Below, piece by piece: positions 1-7,845 of a stretch of 9,566 bases of DNA. The notes below the pieces were generated by a model. It had not been told where the DNA came from. It ran no database searches and saw only the letters and a program-made list of their open reading frames with translations. Every line of letters starts with the position of its first letter. Positions within the stretch are counted from its first letter, which is position 1. The translations under genes and the position numbers were made by a program. The stretch is from Stenotrophomonas_A sp036566925 (GTDB lineage: Bacteria; Pseudomonadota; Gammaproteobacteria; Xanthomonadales; Xanthomonadaceae): positions 1 through 9,566 of the forward strand of contig DATCVI010000105.1 of assembly GCA_036566925.1 (NCBI GenBank). The letters are read 5' to 3'.

Positions 1-2090
1 CCGCCGATGGCCGCCAACTGCTCCAGGTCGTCGCCGTACAACTTGATCGCCACCTCGGCGCGAACACCGGCGATCAGCTCGTTCATGCGCATCTGCACCG
101 GCTGGGTGAACTCGTAGTTGTTGCCGGGAATGGCCCGGACCGCCTTCTCAAGTTCGGCGATGAGTTCGGCCTTCGGCTTGCGCGGGTTCGGCCAATCCTT
201 GCGATCCTTCAACATTACGAACGTGTCGGCGACCGAAGGCGGCATCGGGTCGGTGGCGACCTCGGCGGTGCCGATCTTGGCCACCACCTCGTCCACTTCC
301 GGGAACTGCTTGATGCGCGCTTCCAGTTGCCGCTGCATGCCGATGGCCTGGCTCAGGCTGGTACCGGGAATGCGCAGGGCATGCAACGCGATGTCGCCTT
401 CATCCAGTTGCGGGATGAACTCGGTGCCCAGGCGACTGGCGAGCAGTCCGGCGAGGACCGTCAGGACCGCCGCGGCACCGACGACCAGCTTGCGCGCCCC
501 CATCACCCTATCCAGCAGCGGTGCGTAGAAGCGACTGACCGAGCGCATGACCCGCGTCTCCTTCTCCGACACCTTGCCGGTCACGAACTGCGCCACCGCC
601 GCCGGCACGAACGTCAACGACAACGCCATCGCGCCGGTCAACGCGATCACGACCGTCAACGCCATCGGGTGGAACATCTTTCCTTCCACGCCGGTCAGGG
701 CGAAGATCGGGATGTACACCGCGGCGATGATGAACAGGCCGAACAAGCTCGGCTTGATCACTTCGGCGCTGGCACTGGCGGCCAGTTCGAAGCGCTCCTG
801 CCGCGTCAGCAGGCGGCCCAGCGCGTGCTGCTGCTCGCCGAAGCGACGCAGGCAGTTCTCCACGATGATCACCGCGCCGTCGACGATCAAACCAAAGTCC
901 AGCGCGCCCAGGCTCATCAGGTTGGCCGACACGCGGTTCTGCACCATGCCGCTGATGGTCAACAGCATGGTCAACGGAATGACCGCGGCGGTGATCAGCG
1001 CTGCACGCAGATTGCCGAGCAACAGGAACAGCACCACGATGACCAGCAGGGCGCCTTCAAGCAGGTTCTTGCGCACCGTCTGGATGGTGCGGTCGACCAG
1101 GTCGGTACGGTCATAGACCGGGTGCGCGCGTACGCCCTCGGGCAGCGTCTGGTTGATCTCCTCGAGCTTGGCCGCGGTGCGCTGGGCCACTTCGCGGCTG
1201 TTCTCGCCAATCAGCATGATGGCGGTGCCGAGCACGACTTCCTTGCCGTCCTTGGTGGCCGCACCGGTGCGCAGTTCGCTGCCCTCCAACACTTCCGCCA
1301 CATCGCCGATGCGCAAGGGCAAGCCGTCACGCGTGGCGACGACTATCTTGCGCAATCCCTCCCTATCGGCCACCTGGCCGGGCACCCGAATCAGGTATTG
1401 CTCGCCCGCCCGCTCGATGTAGCCCGCGCCCACGTTGGCATTGCTGCGCGCCACCGCATCGAGCACATCCTGCAGCGTCAGCTGGTAGGCCTGCAGCTTG
1501 GCCGGGTCCGGCGTGATGTGGAATTGGCGCACGTAGCCGCCGACGGTGTTGACCTCGGTAACGCCCTTGAGGTGGCGCAGCTGTGGCCGCACCACCCAGT
1601 CCTGCAGCGTGCGCAAGGTGGTCGGCGTCCAGGTGTCCTCGGCGCCCGGCTCGGCTTCGACGGTGTACATGAAGATCTCGCCCAGGCCGGTGGCTACCGG
1701 CCCCAACGTCGGCTTCAGTCCATTGGGCAGGGCTGAAGCCGCTTGCTGCAGGCGCTCGGCCACCTGTTGGCGCGCGAAGTAGATGTCGGTGCCGTCCTCG
1801 AACACCACCGTGACCTGTGACAGGCCATAGCGAGAAATGGAGCGCGTGTATTCCAGCCTCGCCAGTCCGGCCAGCGCGGTTTCCACCGGGAAGGTGACGC
1901 GCTGTTCTGCTTCCAGCGGCGAATAGCCCGGCGCCTCGGTGTTGATCTGCACCTGGACGTTGGTGATATCCGGGACCGCGTCGATCGGCAGACGGCTGTA
2001 GTTCCAGATGCCGAGCCCGGACAGCGCGAGCACCAGCAGCAGGACCAGCCATCGGTGCGCGATGGACGCCCGAATGATTCTTTCAAGCAT
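1..2090 (-). CDS. czcA: CzcA-type heavy-metal RND efflux pump, inner-membrane subunit (3' part beyond window)
   Basis: Proton-driven cation antiporter of the heavy-metal-efflux RND family, the motor of a CzcCBA tripartite pump exporting divalent cations across the envelope. My own translation from the ATG at 2090 stays open to position 1, giving about 696 of the family's usual 1,020-1,070 residues; the last five transmembrane helices are missing. It begins MLERIIRASIAHRW, with helix 1 at about residues 14-31, then the conserved RLPIDAVPDITNVQVQ segment (33-48) and the first large periplasmic loop. Helices 2-6 lie at about 340-495, helix 7 at about 531-550, then the second periplasmic loop. 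Helix 4 reads DFGLIVDGAVIIVEN; D398, D404 and E411 match the three acidic residues needed for proton-coupled transport in CzcA. This signature marks Co/Zn/Cd or Ni/Co pumps rather than CusA-type Cu/Ag pumps. An AGGA lies just upstream of the start, 9 nt after czcB. Exact metal range cannot be read from sequence. Confidence 0.95.
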   Translation of the reverse strand, partial: MLERIIRASIAHRWLVLLLVLALSGLGIWNYSRLPIDAVPDITNVQVQINTEAPGYSPLEAEQRVTFPVETALAGLARLEYTRSISRYGLSQVTVVFEDGTDIYFARQQVAERLQQAASALPNGLKPTLGPVATGLGEIFMYTVEAEPGAEDTWTPTTLRTLQDWVVRPQLRHLKGVTEVNTVGGYVRQFHITPDPAKLQAYQLTLQDVLDAVARSNANVGAGYIERAGEQYLIRVPGQVADREGLRKIVVATRDGLPLRIGDVAEVLEGSELRTGAATKDGKEVVLGTAIMLIGENSREVAQRTAAKLEEINQTLPEGVRAHPVYDRTDLVDRTIQTVRKNLLEGALLVIVVLFLLLGNLRAALITAAVIPLTMLLTISGMVQNRVSANLMSLGALDFGLIVDGAVIIVENCLRRFGEQQHALGRLLTRQERFELAASASAEVIKPSLFGLFIIAAVYIPIFALTGVEGKMFHPMALTVVIALTGAMALSLTFVPAAVAQFVTGKVSEKETRVMRSVSRFYAPLLDRVMGARKLVVGAAAVLTVLAGLLASRLGTEFIPQLDEGDIALHALRIPGTSLSQAIGMQRQLEARIKQFPEVDEVVAKIGTAEVATDPMPPSVADTFVMLKDRKDWPNPRKPKAELIAELEKAVRAIPGNNYEFTQPVQMRMNELIAGVRAEVAIKLYGDDLEQLAAIG

Positions 2091-2099
2091 GGCGAGTCC

Positions 2100-3344
2100 T
2101 CAGTGGTCGTGGCTGGCGCCGGACTTTTCGATGTCCGCGCGGATGAGGTAGCTCTGATCGGCCACGTAGTTCGTGCCGGGCTTCAACCCGCCGAGCACTT
2201 CGACGTACTGGCCGTCGCGACGCCCGAGTTCCAGCATGCGCACCTCGTAGGTGTCGCCAACCTGCGCAAACACCACGGTGAAGTCGCGGAATCGCTGCAG
2301 GCCGGATTCCTTGACCGCCAGCGGCACTTGCTCCGAAGCCAGGGTGACTTCGGCCGAGACCGTCATGCCGGGGCGCCATCTGCCTTCCGGGTTGGGCAGG
2401 CTGACGCGCGCGACCACGCTCTGGCCGGTGCTGGCCAGCGGCAGCAATGTGCTGATTTTCGACTCGGCCTCGATGCCGCTGGTTGCCGAGCGCAGCGTGA
2501 CCGACTGCCCGGGCGCCAGACGCTCTGCATCGGTGCCGATGGCGCGCAGGTCCACCCACACCTCGCCCAGGTTGGCCAGCTCCACCAGCGTGTTGTCGCC
2601 CGCGAAGTCGCCGACGTTGGTGTTGCGGGCCGTCACGATGCCCGCGAAGGGCGCGGTCACCGCATACGTGCGCATGCTTTCGTTGCCTTCGATGGTGGCC
2701 AGCGTGGCGCCCTTGGCCACTTGCTGGCCCACCTGCACCGGCACGCTGCGGACGATGCCGGGAAAGCGCGCCTTGATCGCCGCGAAGCGGTTGGCGTCCA
2801 CCGCGATCGTGCCCATCAGCTGCACGGTGTCGCGGATCGTGGCCGGCCCCGCCGGCTCGATGACGACGCCGGCATCCTTGGCCGCCTGCGGTTCGATCGT
2901 GGTGCGTCCTTCGTAGGAGGCGTACGACCAGGCATGCGATTTGCCAGCCGACTCCGCCGTGACCTTGACGTCGAAAGAATGGGGCTCGACGACTTCGGCA
3001 TTGGCGACCAGGTAGTCCTTTTCCGGCCTGAACGTGAATTGGTTGACCTCGCCGTCCAGGCGCTTGAGCTCGATCGTCGCCTTTACCTCGTTGGGCGGCA
3101 GCGGCTTGTCGTCGCGATAGGCATAGAGGCGGAAGTGGGGCGGCGTATTGGTTTCATACACCGTCACTTCCAGCGCGAAGTCGCCATCGCGCAGCATGCG
3201 GCCACGATGTGGGCCACGCTCATAATCGGTCGCGGCGGCTTCGCCGTGTTCGGCAGCATCGGCTCGTGCGTCGCCCGAGGATTCTTTGCTGCAAGCGCTG
3301 AGCAAGAAGGGGAGCAGGAGGAGAAGAAATAGTTGACGCTTCAT
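2100..3344 (-). CDS. czcB: CzcB-type periplasmic adaptor (membrane fusion) lipoprotein of heavy-metal RND pump
   Basis: Periplasmic adaptor linking the CzcA pump to the outer-membrane channel. It is 414 residues long, with a lipoprotein signal (hydrophobic run at 5-15, lipobox LSAC, lipid-bearing Cys18). A Ser/Ala/Glu linker follows, then an N-terminal domain at about 43-150 starting GPHRGRMLRDGDFALEV, seen in this CzcB subgroup. The barrel-sandwich (lipoyl-like) domain is at about 185-260 (FPGIVRSVPVQVGQQV and APFAGIVTARNTNVGD), the beta-barrel at about 262-340, and the membrane-proximal domain at about 345-400; it ends SHDH. The two lipoyl half-motifs are joined by only a short linker (IEGNESMRTYAVTAP), so the long alpha-helical hairpin of many RND adaptors is absent. 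The start codon overlaps the czcC stop (ATGA) and no good ribosome-binding site is visible, which suggests translational coupling. The family call is firm; the metal specificity is inferred from CzcA. Confidence 0.93.
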   Translation of the reverse strand: MKRQLFLLLLLPFLLSACSKESSGDARADAAEHGEAAATDYERGPHRGRMLRDGDFALEVTVYETNTPPHFRLYAYRDDKPLPPNEVKATIELKRLDGEVNQFTFRPEKDYLVANAEVVEPHSFDVKVTAESAGKSHAWSYASYEGRTTIEPQAAKDAGVVIEPAGPATIRDTVQLMGTIAVDANRFAAIKARFPGIVRSVPVQVGQQVAKGATLATIEGNESMRTYAVTAPFAGIVTARNTNVGDFAGDNTLVELANLGEVWVDLRAIGTDAERLAPGQSVTLRSATSGIEAESKISTLLPLASTGQSVVARVSLPNPEGRWRPGMTVSAEVTLASEQVPLAVKESGLQRFRDFTVVFAQVGDTYEVRMLELGRRDGQYVEVLGGLKPGTNYVADQSYLIRADIEKSGASHDH

Positions 3345-4591
3345 GCGGCGGCATCCGGAGCGGGGGCGGTGAGGCGTTCAACCTCGACCAGCAGGGTGTG
3401 GTAGCGGGCAGCAGCTTCGACTTCGCGTTCGCGCAGGTCGAACAGCGTCTTCTCGGCCTGGGCCAGGCTCAGGAACGAGAACCGACCGGCCTCGAAGCCG
3501 CGACGGGTCAAGCGAGCGGCTTCCTCGGCCTTGGGCAACATGCGCTGGCGCAACGAGGCAACTTCGGACTGCGCCTGTTGCAGCGACTGGTAGAGGTCGA
3601 ACAGGTGCTGGCGGCGCTCGATCTGCGCCGCCTCCGTGCGTGCTTGCAGGGACGCCAGGTCTGCGTCGGCCTCGGCAACCGAGAAGTCCGAGCGCCGGCG
3701 ATTGCCCAGCGGCACCGAGACCGACATCACCAGCCCTTGGTCATCGGTGGCCTCAAGGCGGCGCACGCCCAGGCTCACGTTGAGGTCGGGCCGCGCACTG
3801 GCGACGGCGACACGGCGGCGTGCCTCGATCGTTCTCGCTTCGAACTCGCTCGAACGCTGCTGCGCCGTTGCCGGCAGTCGTGCGGCGAGCACGTCGAAAT
3901 CGTCGAGCGCGGGCAGCGCACCGAGATCGGCCTGCACGCGTTCGAAGTCCGGCTTCAATGCGCCCCACGACGCCGCCAACCGCGCCTTGGAAGCGGCCAG
4001 GGCCTGGCCGGCCTGCTCGCGTTCCAGTTCGGCATCGGCCACGGCAATCTCGGCCGCACGCAGGTCCGAGTCCGGGTTGCGCGCCGCCTGCACCCAGCGC
4101 GCAACTTCGCGTCGCGTGCGTTCGGCTTGTTGCACGCGCTCGTCGGCATGCTCGATGTGCTCCTGGTCTGCGGCGACCTGGATGAAGCGCAACGCGGTGC
4201 TGCTGGCGATGTCCACCCGCGCTAGCGCTGCCGCATTGCTTTGCAGGTCGACCTCGGCGCCGCCCAGTGCCTGGCGTGCGGCGCGTTTTCCGCCCAGTTC
4301 GAGCACCCGGCCGATTCGTAGCGTGGTCTCGGCGGAACCTGTGCCGCTCAAGCCACCGCTGCCTGCGACGTTCTCGAGCTCGCCGCCGACGACGTAGGGG
4401 GCAGGTAGGGCCTCTCGGTTGGCCCGGTTGCGCACCGCCTGCAGGCGGGCGGCCTCGGCCTGCAGGGTGGGATTGGCCTGCAGGGCGCGGGCAACCGCTT
4501 CCTCCAGGCGCAGGGATTCGGCGGCGTGCCCATACGGGACGACGCCGCAGGTGCCGGCAAGGGCCAGCACCCACAGATAACGCAAAGTCAC
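3341..4591 (-). CDS. czcC: CzcC-type outer-membrane channel (TolC/OEP family)
   Basis: Outer-membrane efflux channel that completes the CzcCBA pump; such proteins form a trimeric beta-barrel with a long periplasmic alpha-helical tunnel. It has 416 residues, normal for CzcC. A signal peptide is visible (hydrophobic 5-18, likely cleavage after HAA at about residue 24). Two outer-membrane-efflux repeats follow, at about 28-210 (opening LRLEEAVARALQANPTLQAE) and about 240-408, both rich in Ala, Glu, Gln and Arg and strongly helical. The segment RIGRVLELGGKRAAR (92-106) is typical of CzcC-like proteins. The start is GTG at 4591, supported by GGAG eight bases upstream (4603-4600) and by the signal peptide beginning directly there. 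The gene is first of the czcCBA set and its stop overlaps the czcB start by 4 nt. Family membership is clear; czc is preferred over cnr/ncc/cus only because of the neighbouring CzcA signature. Confidence 0.92.
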   Translation of the reverse strand: MTLRYLWVLALAGTCGVVPYGHAAESLRLEEAVARALQANPTLQAEAARLQAVRNRANREALPAPYVVGGELENVAGSGGLSGTGSAETTLRIGRVLELGGKRAARQALGGAEVDLQSNAAALARVDIASSTALRFIQVAADQEHIEHADERVQQAERTRREVARWVQAARNPDSDLRAAEIAVADAELEREQAGQALAASKARLAASWGALKPDFERVQADLGALPALDDFDVLAARLPATAQQRSSEFEARTIEARRRVAVASARPDLNVSLGVRRLEATDDQGLVMSVSVPLGNRRRSDFSVAEADADLASLQARTEAAQIERRQHLFDLYQSLQQAQSEVASLRQRMLPKAEEAARLTRRGFEAGRFSFLSLAQAEKTLFDLREREVEAAARYHTLLVEVERLTAPAPDAAA

Positions 4592-4603
4592 GGGAAGATC
4601 TCC

Positions 4604-4681
4604 GGAAAAATTGACGAAACGACACGGCGGCCGCGATATCGCAGCCAGCGCTATCAGGCCGCTAGGCGGCCGGGTTCGTCA
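4604..4681 (-). promoter_or_regulatory. Inverted repeat with T-run in the leader of czcC; possible attenuator or partial terminator
   Basis: Seen on the minus strand: a 7-nt arm TGACGAA (4681-4675, containing the stop codon of the upstream small gene) pairs perfectly with TTCGTCA (4618-4612), and five Ts follow at 4610-4606, immediately before the GGAG of czcC. Inside lie competing GC-rich pairings: GGCCGC (4671-4666) can pair with GCGGCC either at 4662-4657 (3-nt loop) or at 4634-4629. This geometry could form a leaky terminator, an attenuator or an RNA-processing site between the small gene and czcCBA. The outer loop is long (56 nt), so a classical intrinsic terminator is not established; function is inference. 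Confidence 0.4.
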
Positions 4682-5044
4682 GGAGATCGGAGGTCTGAAG
4701 GGAGAGGACGGCTGTTGCGATGGCCGCCAGACCACATTGAGCGTGGGTCCATCGCGACTCGGGGCTGGTTCGGCGCCCCAATGCAGTTCGTTCCACAGAC
4801 TGGCCGCCGCGTGGGTGTCGGCCTGGTGGAACAGGATATGCAGGCCCTTGGCGTGGTCCGGATCAGCCGGCGCGCGCTCGTCATCGCCGTGGCGGTGATC
4901 GTGCTCGGCAGCGGTCACCGCGTGCTCGGTGGCGTGCAGATCACCCAACTGATTCAACATCGGCCGCACCAACGCACCCAGCAGCAACAGCGCGAACAGG
5001 CTGGCGCGAAAGAGGGTGGGGAGGTTTGCCGGAAAACGGACCAT
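4679..5044 (-). CDS. Small histidine-rich exported protein upstream of czcCBA (CzcI-like in position)
   Basis: A protein of 121 residues from the ATG at 5044, or 137 from the ATG at 5092. I prefer the shorter form because it begins with a short basic stretch (MVRFPANLPTLFRAS) leading straight into a hydrophobic segment at about 15-26, like a signal peptide or anchor; neither start has a good ribosome-binding site. After it come ten histidines within about 52 residues, including the clustered EHDHRHGDD and LHILFHQADTHA, with many acidic residues. The tail is Pro/Ser-rich and lacks clear motifs. There are no cysteines. Small His-rich exported proteins encoded just before czcC are known (CzcI in Cupriavidus is thought to modulate the system), and position plus composition suggest a periplasmic metal-binding or regulatory role. 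I do not recognise a specific family. It reads in the same direction as czcCBA, 87 nt upstream of it, and is probably cotranscribed. Confidence 0.65.
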   Translation of the reverse strand: MVRFPANLPTLFRASLFALLLLGALVRPMLNQLGDLHATEHAVTAAEHDHRHGDDERAPADPDHAKGLHILFHQADTHAAASLWNELHWGAEPAPSRDGPTLNVVWRPSQQPSSPFRPPIS

Positions 5045-5183
5045 GGCCGCTAGCTTACGGGCAAACCCCGGAGGGTGCCAAGGCCAGCGCATTCATTGCA
5101 GTGATGGCTGGTGCGCAACTATGGCCCGCGCCCAAAATTCCGTCACCCATCTGGTACCGCGACGCTCTCCACAAACGCGGATC

Positions 5184-5201
5184 AAGTCATCTGCTCGTCA
5201 T
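5184..5201 (+). promoter_or_regulatory. Candidate Pho box upstream of the TonB receptor/phospholipase operon
   Basis: Two heptamers, AAGTCAT (5184-5190) and TCGTCAT (5195-5201), share an exact GTCAT core and are separated by 4 nt, giving the 11-bp period of a PhoB binding site (consensus two CTGTCAT units with a 4-nt spacer). Together they match 10 of 14 consensus positions. A weaker pair, CCGTCAC and CTGGTAC (5140-5146 and 5151-5157), lies exactly 44 bp, four 11-bp periods, upstream. An AT-rich TTTAAAAAA run (5207-5215) could supply a -10 element, but it starts closer to the box than in E. coli Pho promoters. The site is 83 bp before the receptor start. The match is by eye and could be chance; the phosphodiester-cleaving genes downstream make it more credible. 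Confidence 0.35.
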
Positions 5202-5283
5202 GCTGCTTTAAAAAACCCCCCTGACCATCGCTCGCTTCATGCACGCCGGCTTGTAGTCGCCGGATTCATCAGGGAACCCCGCA

Positions 5284-7845
5284 ATGACCTTCCAGCCAAA
5301 CGCGCATCGCCGCGCGATCAGCCGCACCCTAACGCTTGCCATCCTTGCCGCGCTGAGCACGCCCGTGTACGCGCAGGCCGCGCAAACGGCGCCCGCCCAG
5401 AGCAACCGCGAGGCGACGCAACTTGACGCGGTGATCGTCACCGGCCGTTCGGGTACGCAGGAGCGCAGCAAGGCGGAGACCAGCTATTCGGTCACGCGGA
5501 TCGAAGAGGAGCGTTTGCGCCTGCAGGCGCCGACCTCGGTCACCGAGGCGATGAAGTCGGTGCCGGGTTTCTGGGTGGAAGCGTCGGGTGGTGAGGCCAG
5601 CGGCAACATCCGCGCGCGTGGCATTCCGGTAGATGGGTTTGGATCGGTCAACCTGCTCGAAGACGGCATTCCGGTGCAGCACGATCCGGCGTTGGGATAT
5701 CTCAACGCCGACCAGGTATTTCGCCTGGACGAGACCATCGAACGCATCGAGGTGGTGCGCGGTGGGCCGTCTTCGGTGTTCTATTCGAACGCGCCGGCCG
5801 GTGCGATCAACTTCGTACCGCGCGTGGTCGGGGACACGCCCGAGGGCGTGGCCAAGTACACCTGGGGAGATTACGGCCTGGGGCGCGTCGACTTCTTCTA
5901 TGGCACGCCGCTCGGCGCCGGTGGCTGGAAATTGGGGCTGGGCGGTTTCTACCGCCAGGATGACGGCATCCGTGAGCCTGGCTTCGATGCCAACAAGGGC
6001 GGCCAGTTTCGCGTCAACCTGAGCCGTGCCTTCGAGCGCGGTCACCTTGCCTTCGACTTCAAGCGCATCGACGACGATGTGGCACTGTACCTGGGCATTC
6101 CCATGCGCAGCTATGGCAGCGGAAATATCCGCGCGGTGCCCGGTTTCGACGGCAACTACGGCACCCTGGCCGGGCCTGAGACCGAGCGCATGCAACTGCT
6201 GCAGGGTGATGGCACGTACTACGATTTCGACAACTCGCTGGGCACCAGCATCGAGCGCGACCAATACACGCTCAAGTTCGACTACGACCTCGGCGCCGGC
6301 TTCCAGTTCGCGCAGGCACTGCGTTATAGCGACACAAAGACCCAGCGCAACGGCGTATTTCCGCTGACGCTGCAAAGCGGCGCCAAATTCATCAAGGACT
6401 CGCAAAGCCTGCTCGCCCGCGTGCCCGGGGCCAGCGCCCTGCAGTTGCGCTACACCGACAACCCCTCCCAGGTCTTCGACCTGGCAAACCAGAACGGCAA
6501 CGGGCTCATGGTGGTGGGCGGCCTGCGCGGGGTGACGGCGCCGCTGAAGGAGCTGACCAGCGATTCGCGGATCATGCGCAGCTTCGCGCTTGGCGAGCAG
6601 AGCCACGACGTCAGTGTTGGCTATTACTATTCGAAGTTCGACCAGGACTTCCAGCGCTACTCGTCAAACGTGTTGCTCGACGTGCGCGACAACGCACGCC
6701 TGCTCGACCTGGTGGCGGTGGACGCGGCGGGCAATCGGCTGGCCACGCTCACCGAGGGCGGCATCTATCGCAACGGCTACGAGTGGGAGAACGCCAGCGG
6801 CAGTTCCGCCACCCACGCCTTCTACGTGTCGGACGAATGGCAGGTCACTGATGCGCTGCGCCTGGATGGCGGCCTGCGCTGGGAACAAGTGAACGTCGAT
6901 GGCTGGACCGAGATCCGCAAGACCGTGAACCTCGGAACGTTCCCCAACTCCAACATGCTTACCGGTTCGGGGCGGGTGGTGAGCTACGACGAAACGTTCG
7001 ACAAGCTGGGCTGGACGTTCGGTGCGAACTACCAGTTCTCCGACTACCAGGGGGTGTTCGCACGCTGGACTTCGGCGTTCCGGCTGCCGAACCTGTCCAG
7101 CTACATCACGCGCTGGTCGAACTGCAGCCTGGCCGACGTGGATGGCTGCGTGCAAGCCAACTCCTCCAAGCCGGTAACCCAGACGATGGACCTGGCCGAG
7201 GCCGGCTACAAGTTCACCCACCAGTCCGTCGAGCTGTTTGCCACCGCGTTCTACACCAAGTACGACAATGTCGGTTTCAGCAACTCGGTGTTCAACCTCA
7301 ACGGCGCGGTGCAGCGCGTGGAGCAGGGCTACGCGAGTACGAAGACTTATGGCCTGGAGCTGGAAGCGGCTTGGTACCCGGTGGAGTGGTTTGACCTGCA
7401 AGTCACCGCGACCGTCCAGAACCCCGAGTACCAAGACCTGCGCTACACCGAAGTGGTCAACGGCGCGCCGGTATTGCGTGATTTCGTGGGCAACCAGTTG
7501 ATCCGCGTCCCCAAACAGAGTCTGCGCGTGGTGCCGGGCGTTAACCTGATGAACCAGCGCCTGCGCCTGCAGTTGGCATACGAGTACGAGGGCGAGCGCT
7601 ACGTCGACACCGCCAACACCGTACGGCTGCCTTCATACGATGTGCTCAGCGCCAGCGCACGTTTCGAAGTCAATTCGCAGTGGTCGGTCTATGGCTACGT
7701 TGACAACATCGACAATTCGCTGGGCCTGACCGAGGGCAACCCGCGCGCAGGCGAACTGCAGAGCGGGGATGCGGGTGCGAACACATTCATCGCGCGGCCG
7801 GTGCTGGGGCGCTCCTATCGTCTGGCGGTGATGTACCGGTTCTGA
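5284..7845 (+). CDS. TonB-dependent outer-membrane receptor
   Basis: Outer-membrane active-transport receptor, powered by the TonB-ExbB-ExbD complex of the inner membrane, for uptake of a scarce ligand. It has 853 residues. A signal peptide ends near VYA (residue 30), followed by a TonB-box-like LDAVIVTG (47-54). The plug domain at about 60-185 shows PGFWVEASGG, IRARGIPVDGF, LLEDGIPV, IERIEVVRGGPSSVFYSNAP and AGAINFVPR. The 22-strand barrel fills the rest and ends on the usual aromatic residue (VMYRF). C614 and C622 lie close together and may form a disulphide in an outer loop. There is no N-terminal signalling extension for a FecIR-type sigma system and no carboxypeptidase-regulatory-like domain. 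An AGGGA 8 nt upstream (5271-5275) supports the ATG. It overlaps the phospholipase gene by 1 nt. The ligand cannot be read from sequence; the partner enzymes suggest an organophosphate or inositol-containing product rather than iron. Confidence 0.95.
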   Translation: MTFQPNAHRRAISRTLTLAILAALSTPVYAQAAQTAPAQSNREATQLDAVIVTGRSGTQERSKAETSYSVTRIEEERLRLQAPTSVTEAMKSVPGFWVEASGGEASGNIRARGIPVDGFGSVNLLEDGIPVQHDPALGYLNADQVFRLDETIERIEVVRGGPSSVFYSNAPAGAINFVPRVVGDTPEGVAKYTWGDYGLGRVDFFYGTPLGAGGWKLGLGGFYRQDDGIREPGFDANKGGQFRVNLSRAFERGHLAFDFKRIDDDVALYLGIPMRSYGSGNIRAVPGFDGNYGTLAGPETERMQLLQGDGTYYDFDNSLGTSIERDQYTLKFDYDLGAGFQFAQALRYSDTKTQRNGVFPLTLQSGAKFIKDSQSLLARVPGASALQLRYTDNPSQVFDLANQNGNGLMVVGGLRGVTAPLKELTSDSRIMRSFALGEQSHDVSVGYYYSKFDQDFQRYSSNVLLDVRDNARLLDLVAVDAAGNRLATLTEGGIYRNGYEWENASGSSATHAFYVSDEWQVTDALRLDGGLRWEQVNVDGWTEIRKTVNLGTFPNSNMLTGSGRVVSYDETFDKLGWTFGANYQFSDYQGVFARWTSAFRLPNLSSYITRWSNCSLADVDGCVQANSSKPVTQTMDLAEAGYKFTHQSVELFATAFYTKYDNVGFSNSVFNLNGAVQRVEQGYASTKTYGLELEAAWYPVEWFDLQVTATVQNPEYQDLRYTEVVNGAPVLRDFVGNQLIRVPKQSLRVVPGVNLMNQRLRLQLAYEYEGERYVDTANTVRLPSYDVLSASARFEVNSQWSVYGYVDNIDNSLGLTEGNPRAGELQSGDAGANTFIARPVLGRSYRLAVMYRF

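Noticed and set aside
327..1736. Long plus-strand open frame (469 codons) opposite czcA
   Set aside because: Its translation is rich in His, Arg and Gln with no family resemblance, and it lies antisense to a strongly conserved pump gene. It is a by-product of GC-rich codon use.
2055..3332. Long plus-strand open frame (425 codons) opposite czcB
   Set aside because: Low-complexity Arg/His/Asp composition and complete antisense overlap with a clear CzcB lipoprotein; not a real gene.
3398..4225. Plus-strand open frame (275 codons) opposite czcC
   Set aside because: Antisense shadow of the conserved outer-membrane channel; no signal, domain or plausible ribosome-binding context.
4633..4642. Perfect 10-bp palindrome GCGATATCGC upstream of czcC
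   Set aside because: It could be an operator half of the larger structure, but alone a 10-bp palindrome in this GC content is not convincing and matches no metalloregulator site I know.
5047..5080. Possible sigma-70-like promoter (TTGGCA ... TAAGCT, minus strand) for the His-rich gene
   Set aside because: The -35-like element is good, but the -10-like element matches only 3 of 6 positions and sits almost on the preferred start codon.
5207..5221. Homopolymer stretch TTTAAAAAACCCCCC as a terminator
   Set aside because: No stem-loop precedes it on either strand and no gene ends nearby; more likely part of a promoter region.
5246..5263. CCGGC/GCCGG inverted repeat just before the receptor ribosome-binding site
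   Set aside because: Only a 5-bp stem with an 8-nt loop in GC-rich DNA; too weak to call an operator or riboswitch.
5329..6606. Long minus-strand open frame (425 codons) inside the TonB receptor gene
   Set aside because: The plus-strand frame has signal peptide, TonB box, plug and barrel features in order; the antisense frame shows no recognisable domain.
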